A stretch of DNA of 64,000 nt from Thiothrix nivea DSM 5205. Lineage in GTDB: Bacteria > Pseudomonadota > Gammaproteobacteria > Thiotrichales > Thiotrichaceae. Location: NCBI RefSeq assembly GCF_000260135.1, contig NZ_JH651384.1:1615693-1679692 (forward strand). The letters are read 5' to 3'. Below the pieces are notes generated by a model, which saw nothing but the letters and a program-made list of their open reading frames with translations, was not told the DNA's origin and did not search any database. Below are positions 8,995 through 17,116 of this stretch, piece by piece. Positions within the stretch are counted from its first letter, which is position 1. Every line of letters starts with the position of its first letter. Position numbers and translations under genes: made by a program.

Positions 8995-10071
8995 ATGAAT
9001 CTTACTACACTGCACCTATACTTATTTGTTAGCTTTGTTGCACTAATAGGTTTTAGCACAAAAGTAAAAAAATTACATAAGTATTACAAAATAGGGATTT
9101 ACTTTATACTTCTACTAGGGTCTACTCTTCTATTAGCTAGAGACCCTCTAGCACCAAATGATGCTTATAATTATATAATAATGTATAATAATAGTGATAG
9201 TTTTAGGCAAATTTTTAACGCTTATCATGGTAACTATTTTTTTTCTTTTACTCAATTTATTGGAAATTATTTTAATGTAGAAGCAGAAAGATTTCTTCTT
9301 ATTCAATCCTTTCTGCTTTTTCTTTTAACTTTAATATCATTCAGACTTATTTTTAGAGAAAGCCATGAGTACCTTCTAGGCATATCATTATTTTTATTAA
9401 CATCAACTTTTATTTTATTATATACTAATGTTATCAGACAAGGCTTGGCTCTATCATTGTTGTTTTTGGCATTGGGTTTTTTCTTAAGAAAGTCGTATAT
9501 AAACTCATATTTAGCCATGGCACTTTCTTTCTTTTCACACTATTCGGCAATAATTTTTATATTATTTATTTTCACACAATCATTTATAAAAATAAATAAC
9601 AGGTCTTACTTTTATATTTTAATAACCCCACTTGTGATAGCTCCAGCTTATTACATACTACCAAATCTTAGTAATTTTTTCTCAAAAATAGATACCTTTT
9701 CCGAAAAAAGTTATGAGAACGCACTAGTTTATGCAAAAATCTTCATACTATATATCTCTCTTATTTTATTTTTCTATTTAGGGAAAAAAAATAACTTGTT
9801 CAGCATTAAAAAATATAGTTTCTTGTTTAAAATTTATTGGCTTTTAGTCATTTTTACGTTTTTTACACTTCCTGTATTACTCTTAGCCTCTCGCTTCCTA
9901 TATTACGCCAGTGCATTAATGCCATTATTGTTTACTATTGTAATTTTTCGCTCTAAAAGCTCTTTAAGAATAAGTTATAGGCTATTTATAAGCTTCATTT
10001 CAACATTAATATATGGCTACTTTGTTTATAGTTACTCATCTACGCAACAGATGTTAGGAATATATTTTTGA
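8995..10071 (+). CDS. EpsG/Wzy-like polysaccharide polymerase (integral membrane)
   Basis: 358 aa, almost entirely hydrophobic, with about ten predicted membrane segments and Phe/Ile/Leu-rich, AT-rich coding. EpsG-family marks are RDPLAPNDAYNY after the second segment, NVIRQGLALSLLFLALGFF and ALSFFSHYSAIIF. These correspond to the conserved Arg/Gln and His motifs of the EpsG branch of O-antigen/exopolysaccharide polymerases. It likely polymerises lipid-linked repeat units in the inner membrane. No Wzx flippase is seen in the window. ATG at 8995 directly follows the preceding TAG, and the next gene starts at a TTG overlapping its stop. Confidence 0.72.
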   Translation: MNLTTLHLYLFVSFVALIGFSTKVKKLHKYYKIGIYFILLLGSTLLLARDPLAPNDAYNYIIMYNNSDSFRQIFNAYHGNYFFSFTQFIGNYFNVEAERFLLIQSFLLFLLTLISFRLIFRESHEYLLGISLFLLTSTFILLYTNVIRQGLALSLLFLALGFFLRKSYINSYLAMALSFFSHYSAIIFILFIFTQSFIKINNRSYFYILITPLVIAPAYYILPNLSNFFSKIDTFSEKSYENALVYAKIFILYISLILFFYLGKKNNLFSIKKYSFLFKIYWLLVIFTFFTLPVLLLASRFLYYASALMPLLFTIVIFRSKSSLRISYRLFISFISTLIYGYFVYSYSSTQQMLGIYF

Positions 10072-11156
10072 AAAAAATTCTTTACATTACTAGTACACTT
10101 AAAAACTCTGGTCCAACTAATCAACTCTTTAATCTAATAAAGTATCTTGATCGAAGCCAGTTTACCCCTCATCTCATAACTCTTTCTCCAGAGCCAACGG
10201 ATAGCAGATGGAAAGACTACAAAAATATAGGTGTCCAACTACATACACTTAACTTATCTCGATTCTCAGGTATGCTCTTTGCTAAAGAGTATCTCTACAA
10301 CCTAATCAAGGTAATTCAACCGGATTTGATTCATACGCAAGGAATACGCGCTGATAGTCTGTTGGCTTCACTCCGCCTCAATGCTCCTTGGGTGATGACT
10401 TCACGTAACTTTCCTCCTGATGACTATCCAAGCAAATTTGGTCGCTTAAAAGGTGCACTAATGATTAGACAACATTTTTCGACCATGAAGCATTGTAAGT
10501 ACTTAGTTACTTGCTCTAAAACCATACAGAAAAAATTATCAACTGTAGGTATTCAAGGAATAGCGATACAAAATGGAGTACAAACCTCGATAGGTGATCC
10601 ATCAAAAGTTTCTTTATTTAATGATTTACCTCGACCTATCTTTATTTCAGTAGGCAGCTTGATTCCACGTAAAAACATGCACTTATTAATCAAGTCCTTT
10701 GCTGATTTATCTAAAAAAGATAAAGGCACTCTTATTATCTTGGGTGATGGTCCATTGATGAATCAATTAAGTGCAACTGCTATCAAAGATGTTCATCTCG
10801 TTGGTAATGTTAATAATGTTCCTGACTACCTTGCAGGTGCTGATTACTTTGTCTCTTCTTCTTTATCAGAGGGTTTACCTAATACTGTGCTTGAAGCATT
10901 AGCGGCTGGTCTTCCAGTTATTTTATCAGATATTGAATCACATCAGGAAATCGCTTATGAATCCTCAAAATCTTGTAAAATATTCAGCCTAAAAGCAGGC
11001 TCAACATCTTTAGCTGAGACTATGGCAAGTGCAACTAAAGACTTCGATGATACTGCACGATTGGATGCAAAGAGACTTGCTAATGATGTTTTTTCAGCAA
11101 AGCGTATGTCTATAAATTATCAGGAATTTTATAACAGCATATGGGAGATGAAGTGA
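10068..11156 (+). CDS. Glycosyltransferase family 4 protein
   Basis: 362 aa GT-B enzyme. The N-terminal domain opens with LYITSTLKNSGPTNQLFNLIKYL and LIHTQGIRADSLLA. The C-terminal GT1/GT4 domain has SVGSLIPRKNMHLLIKSF near residue 195 and the donor-binding EX7E motif in SEGLPNTVLEALAAGLPVI. A retaining transferase acting at the cytosolic face of the membrane is expected; donor and acceptor are unknown. It starts at TTG 10068 overlapping the polymerase stop (TTGA), and its last codons overlap the following start (GTGA). Confidence 0.86.
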   Translation: MKKILYITSTLKNSGPTNQLFNLIKYLDRSQFTPHLITLSPEPTDSRWKDYKNIGVQLHTLNLSRFSGMLFAKEYLYNLIKVIQPDLIHTQGIRADSLLASLRLNAPWVMTSRNFPPDDYPSKFGRLKGALMIRQHFSTMKHCKYLVTCSKTIQKKLSTVGIQGIAIQNGVQTSIGDPSKVSLFNDLPRPIFISVGSLIPRKNMHLLIKSFADLSKKDKGTLIILGDGPLMNQLSATAIKDVHLVGNVNNVPDYLAGADYFVSSSLSEGLPNTVLEALAAGLPVILSDIESHQEIAYESSKSCKIFSLKAGSTSLAETMASATKDFDDTARLDAKRLANDVFSAKRMSINYQEFYNSIWEMK

Positions 11157-12409
11157 GTAGTTATAACGTCTTAGAACGCGGTATTGCAAGGCTTCTTGGA
11201 TACTTTCCGGCAGCAAAAAAATTTTCCAAATTTAGTTACTCTCACTTGATGTACTTGATATACAAAAAATCTTTCAAGCATCAATCAATTGCTGATCCGG
11301 TAGCTTACACACCAAACCAACAAAGTAGCTTTTTCGGCTATTACGATAAAGCACCTGAAAGTAGTAAAGGCGTTATTTTAGCTCAGATTTTCGCCAACTC
11401 AACCCATAAAAAGCCTTCTGCTCAGAAAGGGATTGAATTAGTAGTTTTTGATAAACAAAAAAAGCCTCTACTTCATATACCCATCTGTGCTTATAACTGG
11501 CAACAAGGTTGTCGTGCGCATTGGTTATCTAATGATCTTTTTATCTTCAATGATTTTAACCACTCAAAAAATTCTTATGTAGCTCGTGTTTATTCACTTG
11601 CCACTCAGCAACAAGTCAAAACCTTTGATCACCCTGTTCAAGATTCCTTTAAAACAGACTATTTTATTTCATTAAATTACCGACGTTTAATGGCTTTACG
11701 ACCTGATTATGGTTATCGAAATTTACCTTCTTTGGAAAAAGAACAACTATCTGATCTACAAAACGATGGACTCTGGCGTATTGAATATGCCACAGGTGAA
11801 GCTAAATTACTTATCTCTTTGGCTGATGCCTGTAAGGTCAATCCACACCCTGAATTTGAAAACGCTACCCATAAATTTAACCATGTAATGATTTCCCCAG
11901 ATGGGACACAATTCATTTTCTTACATCGTTATCTTCTTGGAAAACGCCGCGTTGACCGACTCATGTTAGCAGATTCAAAAACAGGTGTACTAAAACTACT
12001 CTCAGACTACGGTATGGTAAGCCACTGCTTCTGGGCTGATGACAAAATAATCCTTGCTTATATGAGAGGTCCAGAGAATAAAGATGCTTACTGGCTACTT
12101 GATATAACAACAAAAACTTTCACACACTTCCCTTACTTAGAAAGTTATGGAGACGGTCATCCCCATGTACACGGTGACTGGTTCGTTACAGATACTTATC
12201 CAGACAAAGCACGTATGCAACACTTATTATTAGCGAATTGGAAAACAAGCGAAGTAAAAAAATTAGGCGAATTTTTTCATGGCTTTGAATTTAATGGTGA
12301 GACACGTTGCGACCTACATCCTCGATTTAGCCCTGATGGCAAAACTGTTTACTTTGATTCAGTTTTTTCAGGCAAACGTCAACTTTATGCAATGGGGATA
12401 GACTATTGA
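11153..12409 (+). CDS. Beta-propeller-like protein of unknown function in a glycan cluster
   Basis: About 418 aa from GTG 11153, whose GTGA overlap matches the coupling of its neighbours; an in-frame ATG at 11141 would add four residues. No signal peptide is evident. Repeated blade-like segments carry Asp/Trp motifs: SSFFGYYDKAPESSKGVIL, RAHWLSNDLFIFND, MISPDGTQFIFLHRYL, HCFWADDKIILAYM, GDGHPHVHGDWFVTDTY and HPRFSPDGKTVYFDS. The HPRFSPDG and SPDGTQ elements are TolB/WD40-like. I have seen proteins with the GYYDK motif beside glycosyltransferases, but I know no function. It sits between a GT4 and a GT2 with overlapping ends. Confidence 0.6.
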   Translation: MSSYNVLERGIARLLGYFPAAKKFSKFSYSHLMYLIYKKSFKHQSIADPVAYTPNQQSSFFGYYDKAPESSKGVILAQIFANSTHKKPSAQKGIELVVFDKQKKPLLHIPICAYNWQQGCRAHWLSNDLFIFNDFNHSKNSYVARVYSLATQQQVKTFDHPVQDSFKTDYFISLNYRRLMALRPDYGYRNLPSLEKEQLSDLQNDGLWRIEYATGEAKLLISLADACKVNPHPEFENATHKFNHVMISPDGTQFIFLHRYLLGKRRVDRLMLADSKTGVLKLLSDYGMVSHCFWADDKIILAYMRGPENKDAYWLLDITTKTFTHFPYLESYGDGHPHVHGDWFVTDTYPDKARMQHLLLANWKTSEVKKLGEFFHGFEFNGETRCDLHPRFSPDGKTVYFDSVFSGKRQLYAMGIDY

Positions 12410-13230
12410 ATTTTTCAGTCTTAATGTCTGTCTATGCTAAAGAAAATGCTCGCTATTTAGAGGAATGCCTAAATAGTCTAGCAAAACAAACACTTCAAGC
12501 AAACGAAGTCATTTTGGTTGAAGATGGACTGATTACTACGGATCTGTCTGAAATAATTAAACAATATCGAAACGAGTTAAATATTATATCTGTCCGCATT
12601 CCAAAGAATGTAGGTTTAGCCATGGCTTTAAATACAGGCTTGAAAAACTGCTCATATAACTTAATAGCTCGAATGGATACAGACGATATCGCTTTACCCA
12701 TACGATTTGAAAAACAAATAGACTTTATAAAAAAGAATCCTGATGTAGATATTGTTGGATCATTTGCGATAGAGATAGATGAGCATGGAGCACATGGAAA
12801 TACAAGAAAAACCACAGTCAACCATGACCAGATCCACAAAAACTTATTTACCTGTCCCTTCATACATCCCACTATCCTTTTTAAAAAGGATAAAATCACA
12901 GCACTGGGAGGATACAATACGAAACTGAAACGTCGTCAGGATTATGAGCTATGGTTTCGATGTGCACAAGCTGGCGCGAAATTTGCCAATATTCCAGAAT
13001 CCTTATTGTTATACCGTTTTACAACACAGACACATAAACGCCAAAACCTTAAAACTTGTATTGAACAAGGAAATATTGGATATAACGGTGTCAAGTCACT
13101 CAAACAACCATTATGGCAAGGCATTGCTTGTTATATTCCTATCCTAAGAGCAATACTACCCCATAAAATACAACATATAATCTATCCAATTTTAAAAAAA
13201 TTTGATCCAAGGCAAAAGGAATATTCTTGA
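12406..13230 (+). CDS. Glycosyltransferase family 2 protein
   Basis: 274 aa GT-A fold. The start is TTG 12406 overlapping the previous TGA, in keeping with the coupled operon; the next in-frame Met (12424) would remove the first beta strand. Motifs: FSVLMSVYAKENARYLEECL, the nucleotide loop GLAMALNTGL, the metal-binding DTDD (ARMDTDDIALPIRFEKQI) and the acceptor-side RRQDYELWFRCAQAG. An inverting transferase adding one sugar to a lipid-linked glycan is likely. Last gene of the AT-rich block; it overlaps the epimerase start by 4 bp. Confidence 0.87.
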   Translation: MNFSVLMSVYAKENARYLEECLNSLAKQTLQANEVILVEDGLITTDLSEIIKQYRNELNIISVRIPKNVGLAMALNTGLKNCSYNLIARMDTDDIALPIRFEKQIDFIKKNPDVDIVGSFAIEIDEHGAHGNTRKTTVNHDQIHKNLFTCPFIHPTILFKKDKITALGGYNTKLKRRQDYELWFRCAQAGAKFANIPESLLLYRFTTQTHKRQNLKTCIEQGNIGYNGVKSLKQPLWQGIACYIPILRAILPHKIQHIIYPILKKFDPRQKEYS

Positions 13231-14264
13231 ACAAACTCTTAATCACTGGTGCTACCGGCTTCGTCGGCTCTGCCCTCATCCAACACCTACACCAACAAGG
13301 TCACACCCTCACCGCAGCAGTACGCCGCGTCACCGATAGCCTCCCCTCCAATATCCAACAAGCCCCCATAGGCAACCTACTCCCCGACACCAACTGGACA
13401 CCCGCCCTCAATAATGTGGATACCATCATCCACCTCGCCGCCCGTGTCCACGTCATGCACGACACCGCCACCGCCCCCTTAACCGAATTCCGCCGCACCA
13501 ACACCGCCGCCACCCTCAACCTCGCCCAACAAGCCGCCGCAGCCGGAGTACGCCGCCTCATCTACCTAAGCTCCATTAAAGTCAACGGCGAAACCACCGC
13601 ACCGGGGCAACCTTTCGTGGCTTCGACTACGCTCAGCCACCACGCTGTGAATTGCCCTTCGACTTCGCTCAGGGCGCGAACTCGGTCACTGAGCGAAGCC
13701 GAAGTAGACCCCTACGGACAATCCAAACAAGAAGCCGAACAAGGCTTACGTGAAATCGCCCAACAAACCGGCTTAGAAGTCGTCATTATCCGCCCCCCCC
13801 TAGTCTACGGCGCAGGCGTAAAAGCCAACTTCCACAATATGATGCACTGGCTACACAAAGGCATCCCCCTCCCCCTAGGCAACATCCATAACCAACGCAG
13901 CCTAGTCGCCCTGCCCAACCTCATCGACTTAATCACCACCTCCATCGACCACCCTGCCGCCGCCAACCAAACCTTCCTCGTCTCTGACGGCGAAGACCTT
14001 TCCACCACCGAACTCTTGCAACGCCTCAGCCGCGCCTTGGGCAAACCCGCCCGCTTACTCCCCATCCCCCAAAGCTGGCTGGAAACCGCCCTAACCCTGG
14101 TGGGCAAACGCGCCATCGCCCAACGCCTCTGCGGCAACCTGCAAGTCGACATCAGTAAAACCCACGACCTGCTCGGCTGGTCTCCCCCCGTCAGCGTCGA
14201 TGCAGCCCTGCGTCAGACTGCCCAAGCCTATCTCACCAATACCCAACGTAATAAGCAATCATAA
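13227..14264 (+). CDS. NAD-dependent sugar epimerase/dehydratase with an in-frame repeat insertion
   Basis: 345 aa extended SDR. TGATGFVGSALIQHL is at residues 6-20, HLAARVHV follows, the Ser is in YLSSIKVNGE and the YxxxK pair is in DPYGQSKQEAEQGL. The protein resembles the WbpV/WbpK-like UDP-hexosamine epimerases that often precede an initiating glycosyl-phosphate transferase (family knowledge). About residues 129-162 are an abnormal Ser/Thr/Arg-rich stretch encoded by palindromic repeat DNA. Its removal would leave QPF next to DPYGQSK, as expected in relatives. GC content rises abruptly from the preceding GT2 gene, although the genes overlap (TTGA). Confidence 0.84.
   Translation: MNKLLITGATGFVGSALIQHLHQQGHTLTAAVRRVTDSLPSNIQQAPIGNLLPDTNWTPALNNVDTIIHLAARVHVMHDTATAPLTEFRRTNTAATLNLAQQAAAAGVRRLIYLSSIKVNGETTAPGQPFVASTTLSHHAVNCPSTSLRARTRSLSEAEVDPYGQSKQEAEQGLREIAQQTGLEVVIIRPPLVYGAGVKANFHNMMHWLHKGIPLPLGNIHNQRSLVALPNLIDLITTSIDHPAAANQTFLVSDGEDLSTTELLQRLSRALGKPARLLPIPQSWLETALTLVGKRAIAQRLCGNLQVDISKTHDLLGWSPPVSVDAALRQTAQAYLTNTQRNKQS
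13619..13704 (+). repeat. Cluster of three 16-bp palindrome-forming repeats inside a coding sequence
   Basis: Two direct copies, CTTCGACTACGCTCAG at 13621-13636 and CTTCGACTTCGCTCAG at 13657-13672, and one inverted copy, CTGAGCGAAGCCGAAG at 13689-13704. Copies two and three can pair into a long hairpin with one mismatch. The stretch is translated in frame within the epimerase between its active-site Ser strand and the YxxxK motif. The pattern is that of a dispersed palindromic element inserted in a gene without breaking it. Confidence 0.8.
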
Positions 14265-14278
14265 ATAAATACAATCCA

Positions 14279-14321
14279 TGTGACACCCATCACAGAAACC
14301 ACCAAGGGTAAGTTATATAAA
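14279..14321 (+). promoter_or_regulatory. CRP-type site A with class II promoter
   Basis: Perfect palindrome TGTGACACCCATCACA at 14279-14294. A -10 hexamer TATAAA at 14316-14321 starts 29.5 bp from the palindrome centre, so the site would overlap the -35 position. It precedes the repeat protein at 14411 by about 120 bp. Same geometry as seven other sites in the window. Confidence 0.75.
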
Positions 14322-14410
14322 TATAACTAATTAATATAAATGCTATTTCAATGCTGTTTACTGATACGATCAGCATTATTTATTGATTAACACAAAGGGG
14401 TATAGAGGAA

Positions 14411-15049
14411 ATGCTGCGTAACAAACGTTTCTTAGCCATAGCGCTCGTCGTTAGCACAGTTTGCAGCTACTACCTGTTTGCATCGCCTAAGCTGTGGGAT
14501 TCCGCACCAACCGACGCAGCCCTAAATCAATTACCCGATGTATCCACATCTCTGGAATCACCACCCTCGCCCACAGATCAAAGCAACACGGCAATGATTC
14601 CAGAAAGTATAATTTCAAGCATCCCCGCTAAGAGCGATACCATAGCACCAACCAATGCAGCGGAAACCTCAATCAATCATGACTTTAACGTAGTATCAGC
14701 CGAAGTCTTAGCATTAGAACAGCAATACCGCGAAGGCAAACTGCCAATAAGCGCATCCGATGAAGTTGATTTCTCCCCCGATGCGGCTGTCACACCAGAG
14801 GTCGCAGAGCTTGAAAGGCAATACCGCACAGGTGAAATACCAATACTCACAATTGATGACATCGACACCACGCCTAATGCCCCGGTTACACCAGAAACCG
14901 CCGAACTCGAAAGACAATACCGAGCGGGGGAGACTCCACTTTATTCACCTGATGAAATTGACTTCTCACCAGACGCTGCCATCACTCCCGAAGTCGCGGA
15001 ACTCGAAGCACAATATCGCCAACGAGAAACCGGACAACGCGAGGAATAA
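14411..15049 (+). CDS. Membrane-anchored or exported tandem-repeat protein, unknown function
   Basis: 212 aa. Residues 7-24 are a hydrophobic signal/anchor (FLAIALVVSTVCSYYLF) after Arg/Lys residues; then a Ser/Pro/Thr-rich linker to about residue 95. From about residue 98 come three and a half tandem units of 32-34 aa, each opening with LE-QYR-GE and closing with TPEVAE. They are joined by acidic DEIDFSPDAA segments, so each unit probably forms one helix plus an extended acidic turn. A GAGGA ribosome site lies just upstream of ATG 14411 and a CRP-type promoter precedes it. I do not recognise the family. The acidic repeats could bind Ca2+ or span the periplasm (speculative). Confidence 0.7.
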   Translation: MLRNKRFLAIALVVSTVCSYYLFASPKLWDSAPTDAALNQLPDVSTSLESPPSPTDQSNTAMIPESIISSIPAKSDTIAPTNAAETSINHDFNVVSAEVLALEQQYREGKLPISASDEVDFSPDAAVTPEVAELERQYRTGEIPILTIDDIDTTPNAPVTPETAELERQYRAGETPLYSPDEIDFSPDAAITPEVAELEAQYRQRETGQREE

Positions 15050-15091
15050 ACCTCGAAATATTTACCAACCACGCAAATTCAGGAAACCGAC

Positions 15092-15445
15092 ATGAAACCT
15101 AAACTCTTCACACTATTACTCACTGCCATCTTAGTAATGGCGACCAGCCAAGCTAATGCAGCAATATTTACAAAAACAGGAAAAATCGTTAGAGTGCTAT
15201 CAGATTCAAAGAAATATGGAGGCTGTATGGCGCTACTCGATGTATCAATCGGTAACAGTTGCCCTAATAGTGGCTGGGTCTCTTTAGATTGCAAAGCAGT
15301 TAAAACTCCTGCCGGTGATGGCAATCGCCATTTTGCTAGCGCACTATTAGCCGCATCATTAAATAAACAGGTCACAGTTTATATTAATAATGCCAACAAG
15401 ATTGACAACTACTGCGTAGCCGACAGAATTGACACCATATTTTAA
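15092..15445 (+). CDS. Small secreted protein with Cys residues, unknown function
   Basis: 117 aa. A clear Sec signal peptide (LFTLLLTAILVMATSQANA, cleavage after ANA near residue 23) leaves a mature protein of about 94 aa. Four Cys (GGCMALL, NSCPNS, LDCKAV, NYCVAD) could make two disulphides in the periplasm or outside. A mid-region FASALLAASLNKQVTVYI reads as helix plus strand. It lies 42 bp after the repeat protein and probably shares its promoter. No family recognised; the size and Cys pattern resemble many small periplasmic or outer-surface proteins. Confidence 0.65.
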   Translation: MKPKLFTLLLTAILVMATSQANAAIFTKTGKIVRVLSDSKKYGGCMALLDVSIGNSCPNSGWVSLDCKAVKTPAGDGNRHFASALLAASLNKQVTVYINNANKIDNYCVADRIDTIF

Positions 15446-15517
15446 ACAACCACTACCTTCAGGGCATCTCCTTATACACAAGTCACCAAGCTACTGTAAA
15501 CTGAGCCATTTTTGCCG

Positions 15518-15869
15518 ATGAACTGGTCATCCACCGAACTTAACGATCTTGACTTGGGAGACAATCGTCTCGAAGTCCGCGCCGCCACGATCCTCAACGC
15601 CATGTTGCACGCCCCGCAATCCAGCATCCCCAAGGCTTGCCGGATCAGGTCAAGCACCTTGGCAACCTACCGTTTCTTCTGGAATGAGGCGGTTAGCCAT
15701 GAAGCATTGATGGCCTCACACTTTGAGGCGACCGAGTGCCGAATCCGTCAACAGGACTCGAAGATAATCCTGTGCATCCAGGACACCACTGAACTGGACT
15801 TCAACGGGCAGGAAACCGAAGGTCTGGGCCGGTTATCCTACGACAGGCAACGCGGGATGTACCTGATCT
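15518..15869 (+). pseudogene. IS4-family (Tn5-like) transposase, N-terminal remnant
   Basis: About 117 codons from ATG 15518. The segment matches the DNA-binding N-terminal domain of Tn5-like IS4 transposases: WSSTELNDLDLGDNRLEVRAA, IPKACRIRSSTLATYRFFWN and the first catalytic Asp region IQDTTELDFNG. The frame then runs into the left end of the IS3 element at about 15870 and everything downstream is lost. No other part of this IS was found in the window. Confidence 0.8.
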
Positions 15870-15890
15870 GGCCCAGCAATTCCGGACATC

Positions 15891-16760
15891 TCAAGAAGTG
15901 AGGGCTTTAGCCTCAAAGTCCACCGGGCTGAGATAGCCAAGTGTACTGTGCAGGCGGTTGCGGTTGTAGTCCGTTTCGATATATTCAAACACGGTTTGCT
16001 TCATATGTTCACGGGTGGCAAAGCGTTCACCCTGGATGGCCTCCACTTTCAGGGAATGGAAGAAGCTTTCAGCACAGGCATTGTCATAACAGTTCCCTTT
16101 GGCACTCATGCTGCCAAGCAGTTGATACTTTTGTAACAAATCCCGGTAGGCATGTGAACAGTATTGGCTGCCACGGTCAGAATGCACAACCACGCCTTTG
16201 GGGCGTTTGCGCTTGAAAATGGCCATTTGCAGGGCATCACACACCAAATCAGCGGCCATGCGCTCACCCATAGCCCAGCCAATCACCTGGCGTGAAAACA
16301 GGTCAATCACAACGGCGAGATAGGGCCAGCCTTCGTCTGTCCCCAGGTAGGTGATGTCACCCACCCACTTTTGGTTGGGTGCTGTGGCGGTGAAGTCTTG
16401 CCCCAGCAGGTTATCAAATACCGGCAGGTTGTGGTTACTGTTGGTGGTGGCCTTGAACTTACGGGCAGCCTTGGCAACCAGCCCTTGGCGGCGCAGGCTG
16501 GCAGCAACGGTCTTGCGGTTACAGGCATGGCCTTGTTTGACCAATATACGTTGCAACCGGCGTGCGCCGGAACGGCTTTTGTGTTTGGTAAACAAGCGGG
16601 CAACCTCCTGATCAAACTCAGCTTTTTGTTGCTGGCGGCGTTGCTTGCGCTCCACTTGAACCAGCCATTCGTAGTAACCGCTGCGGGACACCGCCAACAG
16701 GTGGCAGAGGGTTTTCAGCCTGAATTGGGTGCGGTGCTCCCGGATAAAGGCGTACTTCAC
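15891..16760 (-). CDS. IS3-family transposase OrfB (DDE integrase domain)
   Basis: 289 aa. N-terminal HTH_21-like segment (REHRTQFRLKTLCHLLAVSRSGYYEW), then the rve integrase core with catalytic Asp in WVGDITYLGTDEGWPYL, second Asp in VVHSDRGSQYC and Glu in DNACAESFFHSLK. Intact. GTG start overlaps the orfA stop; production as an OrfAB fusion by -1 frameshifting at the A7 run near the end of orfA is usual for the family. The stop codon lies within the terminal repeat. Confidence 0.92.
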   Translation of the reverse strand: MKYAFIREHRTQFRLKTLCHLLAVSRSGYYEWLVQVERKQRRQQQKAEFDQEVARLFTKHKSRSGARRLQRILVKQGHACNRKTVAASLRRQGLVAKAARKFKATTNSNHNLPVFDNLLGQDFTATAPNQKWVGDITYLGTDEGWPYLAVVIDLFSRQVIGWAMGERMAADLVCDALQMAIFKRKRPKGVVVHSDRGSQYCSHAYRDLLQKYQLLGSMSAKGNCYDNACAESFFHSLKVEAIQGERFATREHMKQTVFEYIETDYNRNRLHSTLGYLSPVDFEAKALTS

Positions 16761-17053
16761 TTGAGCTGTTTCGCAAAGTACGCGCTGGCTTTTTTTAGGA
16801 TGGACACCTCTTCCTGTGCTACTGCCAGTTCACGGCGCAAGCGGGCGTTTTCGGTTGACAGTTCCTGTTCACGTTGGCTGACCGTCTGTTGGTGCTGTTG
16901 CTGGCTGCGCCATTGGTACAGTTGCGGTTCGCGCAAGCCCAATTGCCGCGCTGCTTCAGGTACACCAAGCCGCTCTGCCAGTTTCAGGGCTTCAGCCTTG
17001 TAGCTGGCGCTGTGGCGGGTATAGGGCTTTTTGTCGGTTTTTGCAGTTTTCAT
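16757..17053 (-). CDS. IS3-family transposase OrfA (HTH)
   Basis: 98 aa. HTH_Tnp_1 domain (YKAEALKLAERLGVPEAARQL, then LREPQLYQWRSQQ) and a C-terminal leucine-zipper-like coiled coil (ELSTENARLRRELAVAQEEVS). The CTAAAAAAAGCC stretch near codon 90 is a candidate -1 slippery site for OrfAB synthesis. Intact, unlike the second copy at 38375, which has one A fewer in this run. Confidence 0.9.
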   Translation of the reverse strand: MKTAKTDKKPYTRHSASYKAEALKLAERLGVPEAARQLGLREPQLYQWRSQQQHQQTVSQREQELSTENARLRRELAVAQEEVSILKKASAYFAKQLK

Positions 17054-17116
17054 CGTTCACCTCAAGGTCAAGTACGTAGTGTACTCACTTCTTGCTGTGT
17101 CCGGAGGTGCTGGGCC

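Larger units (their letters stand above)
15870..17116 (-). mobile_element. IS3-family element, complete copy (IS3a copy 1)
   Basis: Two overlapping minus-strand genes (orfA, orfB) bounded by imperfect inverted repeats. The left end reads GGCCCAGCAATTCCGGACA; the right end, reverse complemented, reads GGCCCAGCACCTCCGGACA; both are followed by a shared AGAAGTG. The right boundary is supported by a second copy at 38311, whose flank diverges right after the same GGCCCAGCA segment. No clear target duplication is seen, consistent with insertion among other IS fragments. Confidence 0.85.

Noticed and set aside
14279-14294. Reading the palindromes as FNR sites
   Set aside because: FNR sites are TTGAT-N4-ATCAA. 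All eight here have TGTGA/CGTGA/AGTGA and TCACA half-sites with a six-base spacer, the CRP pattern.
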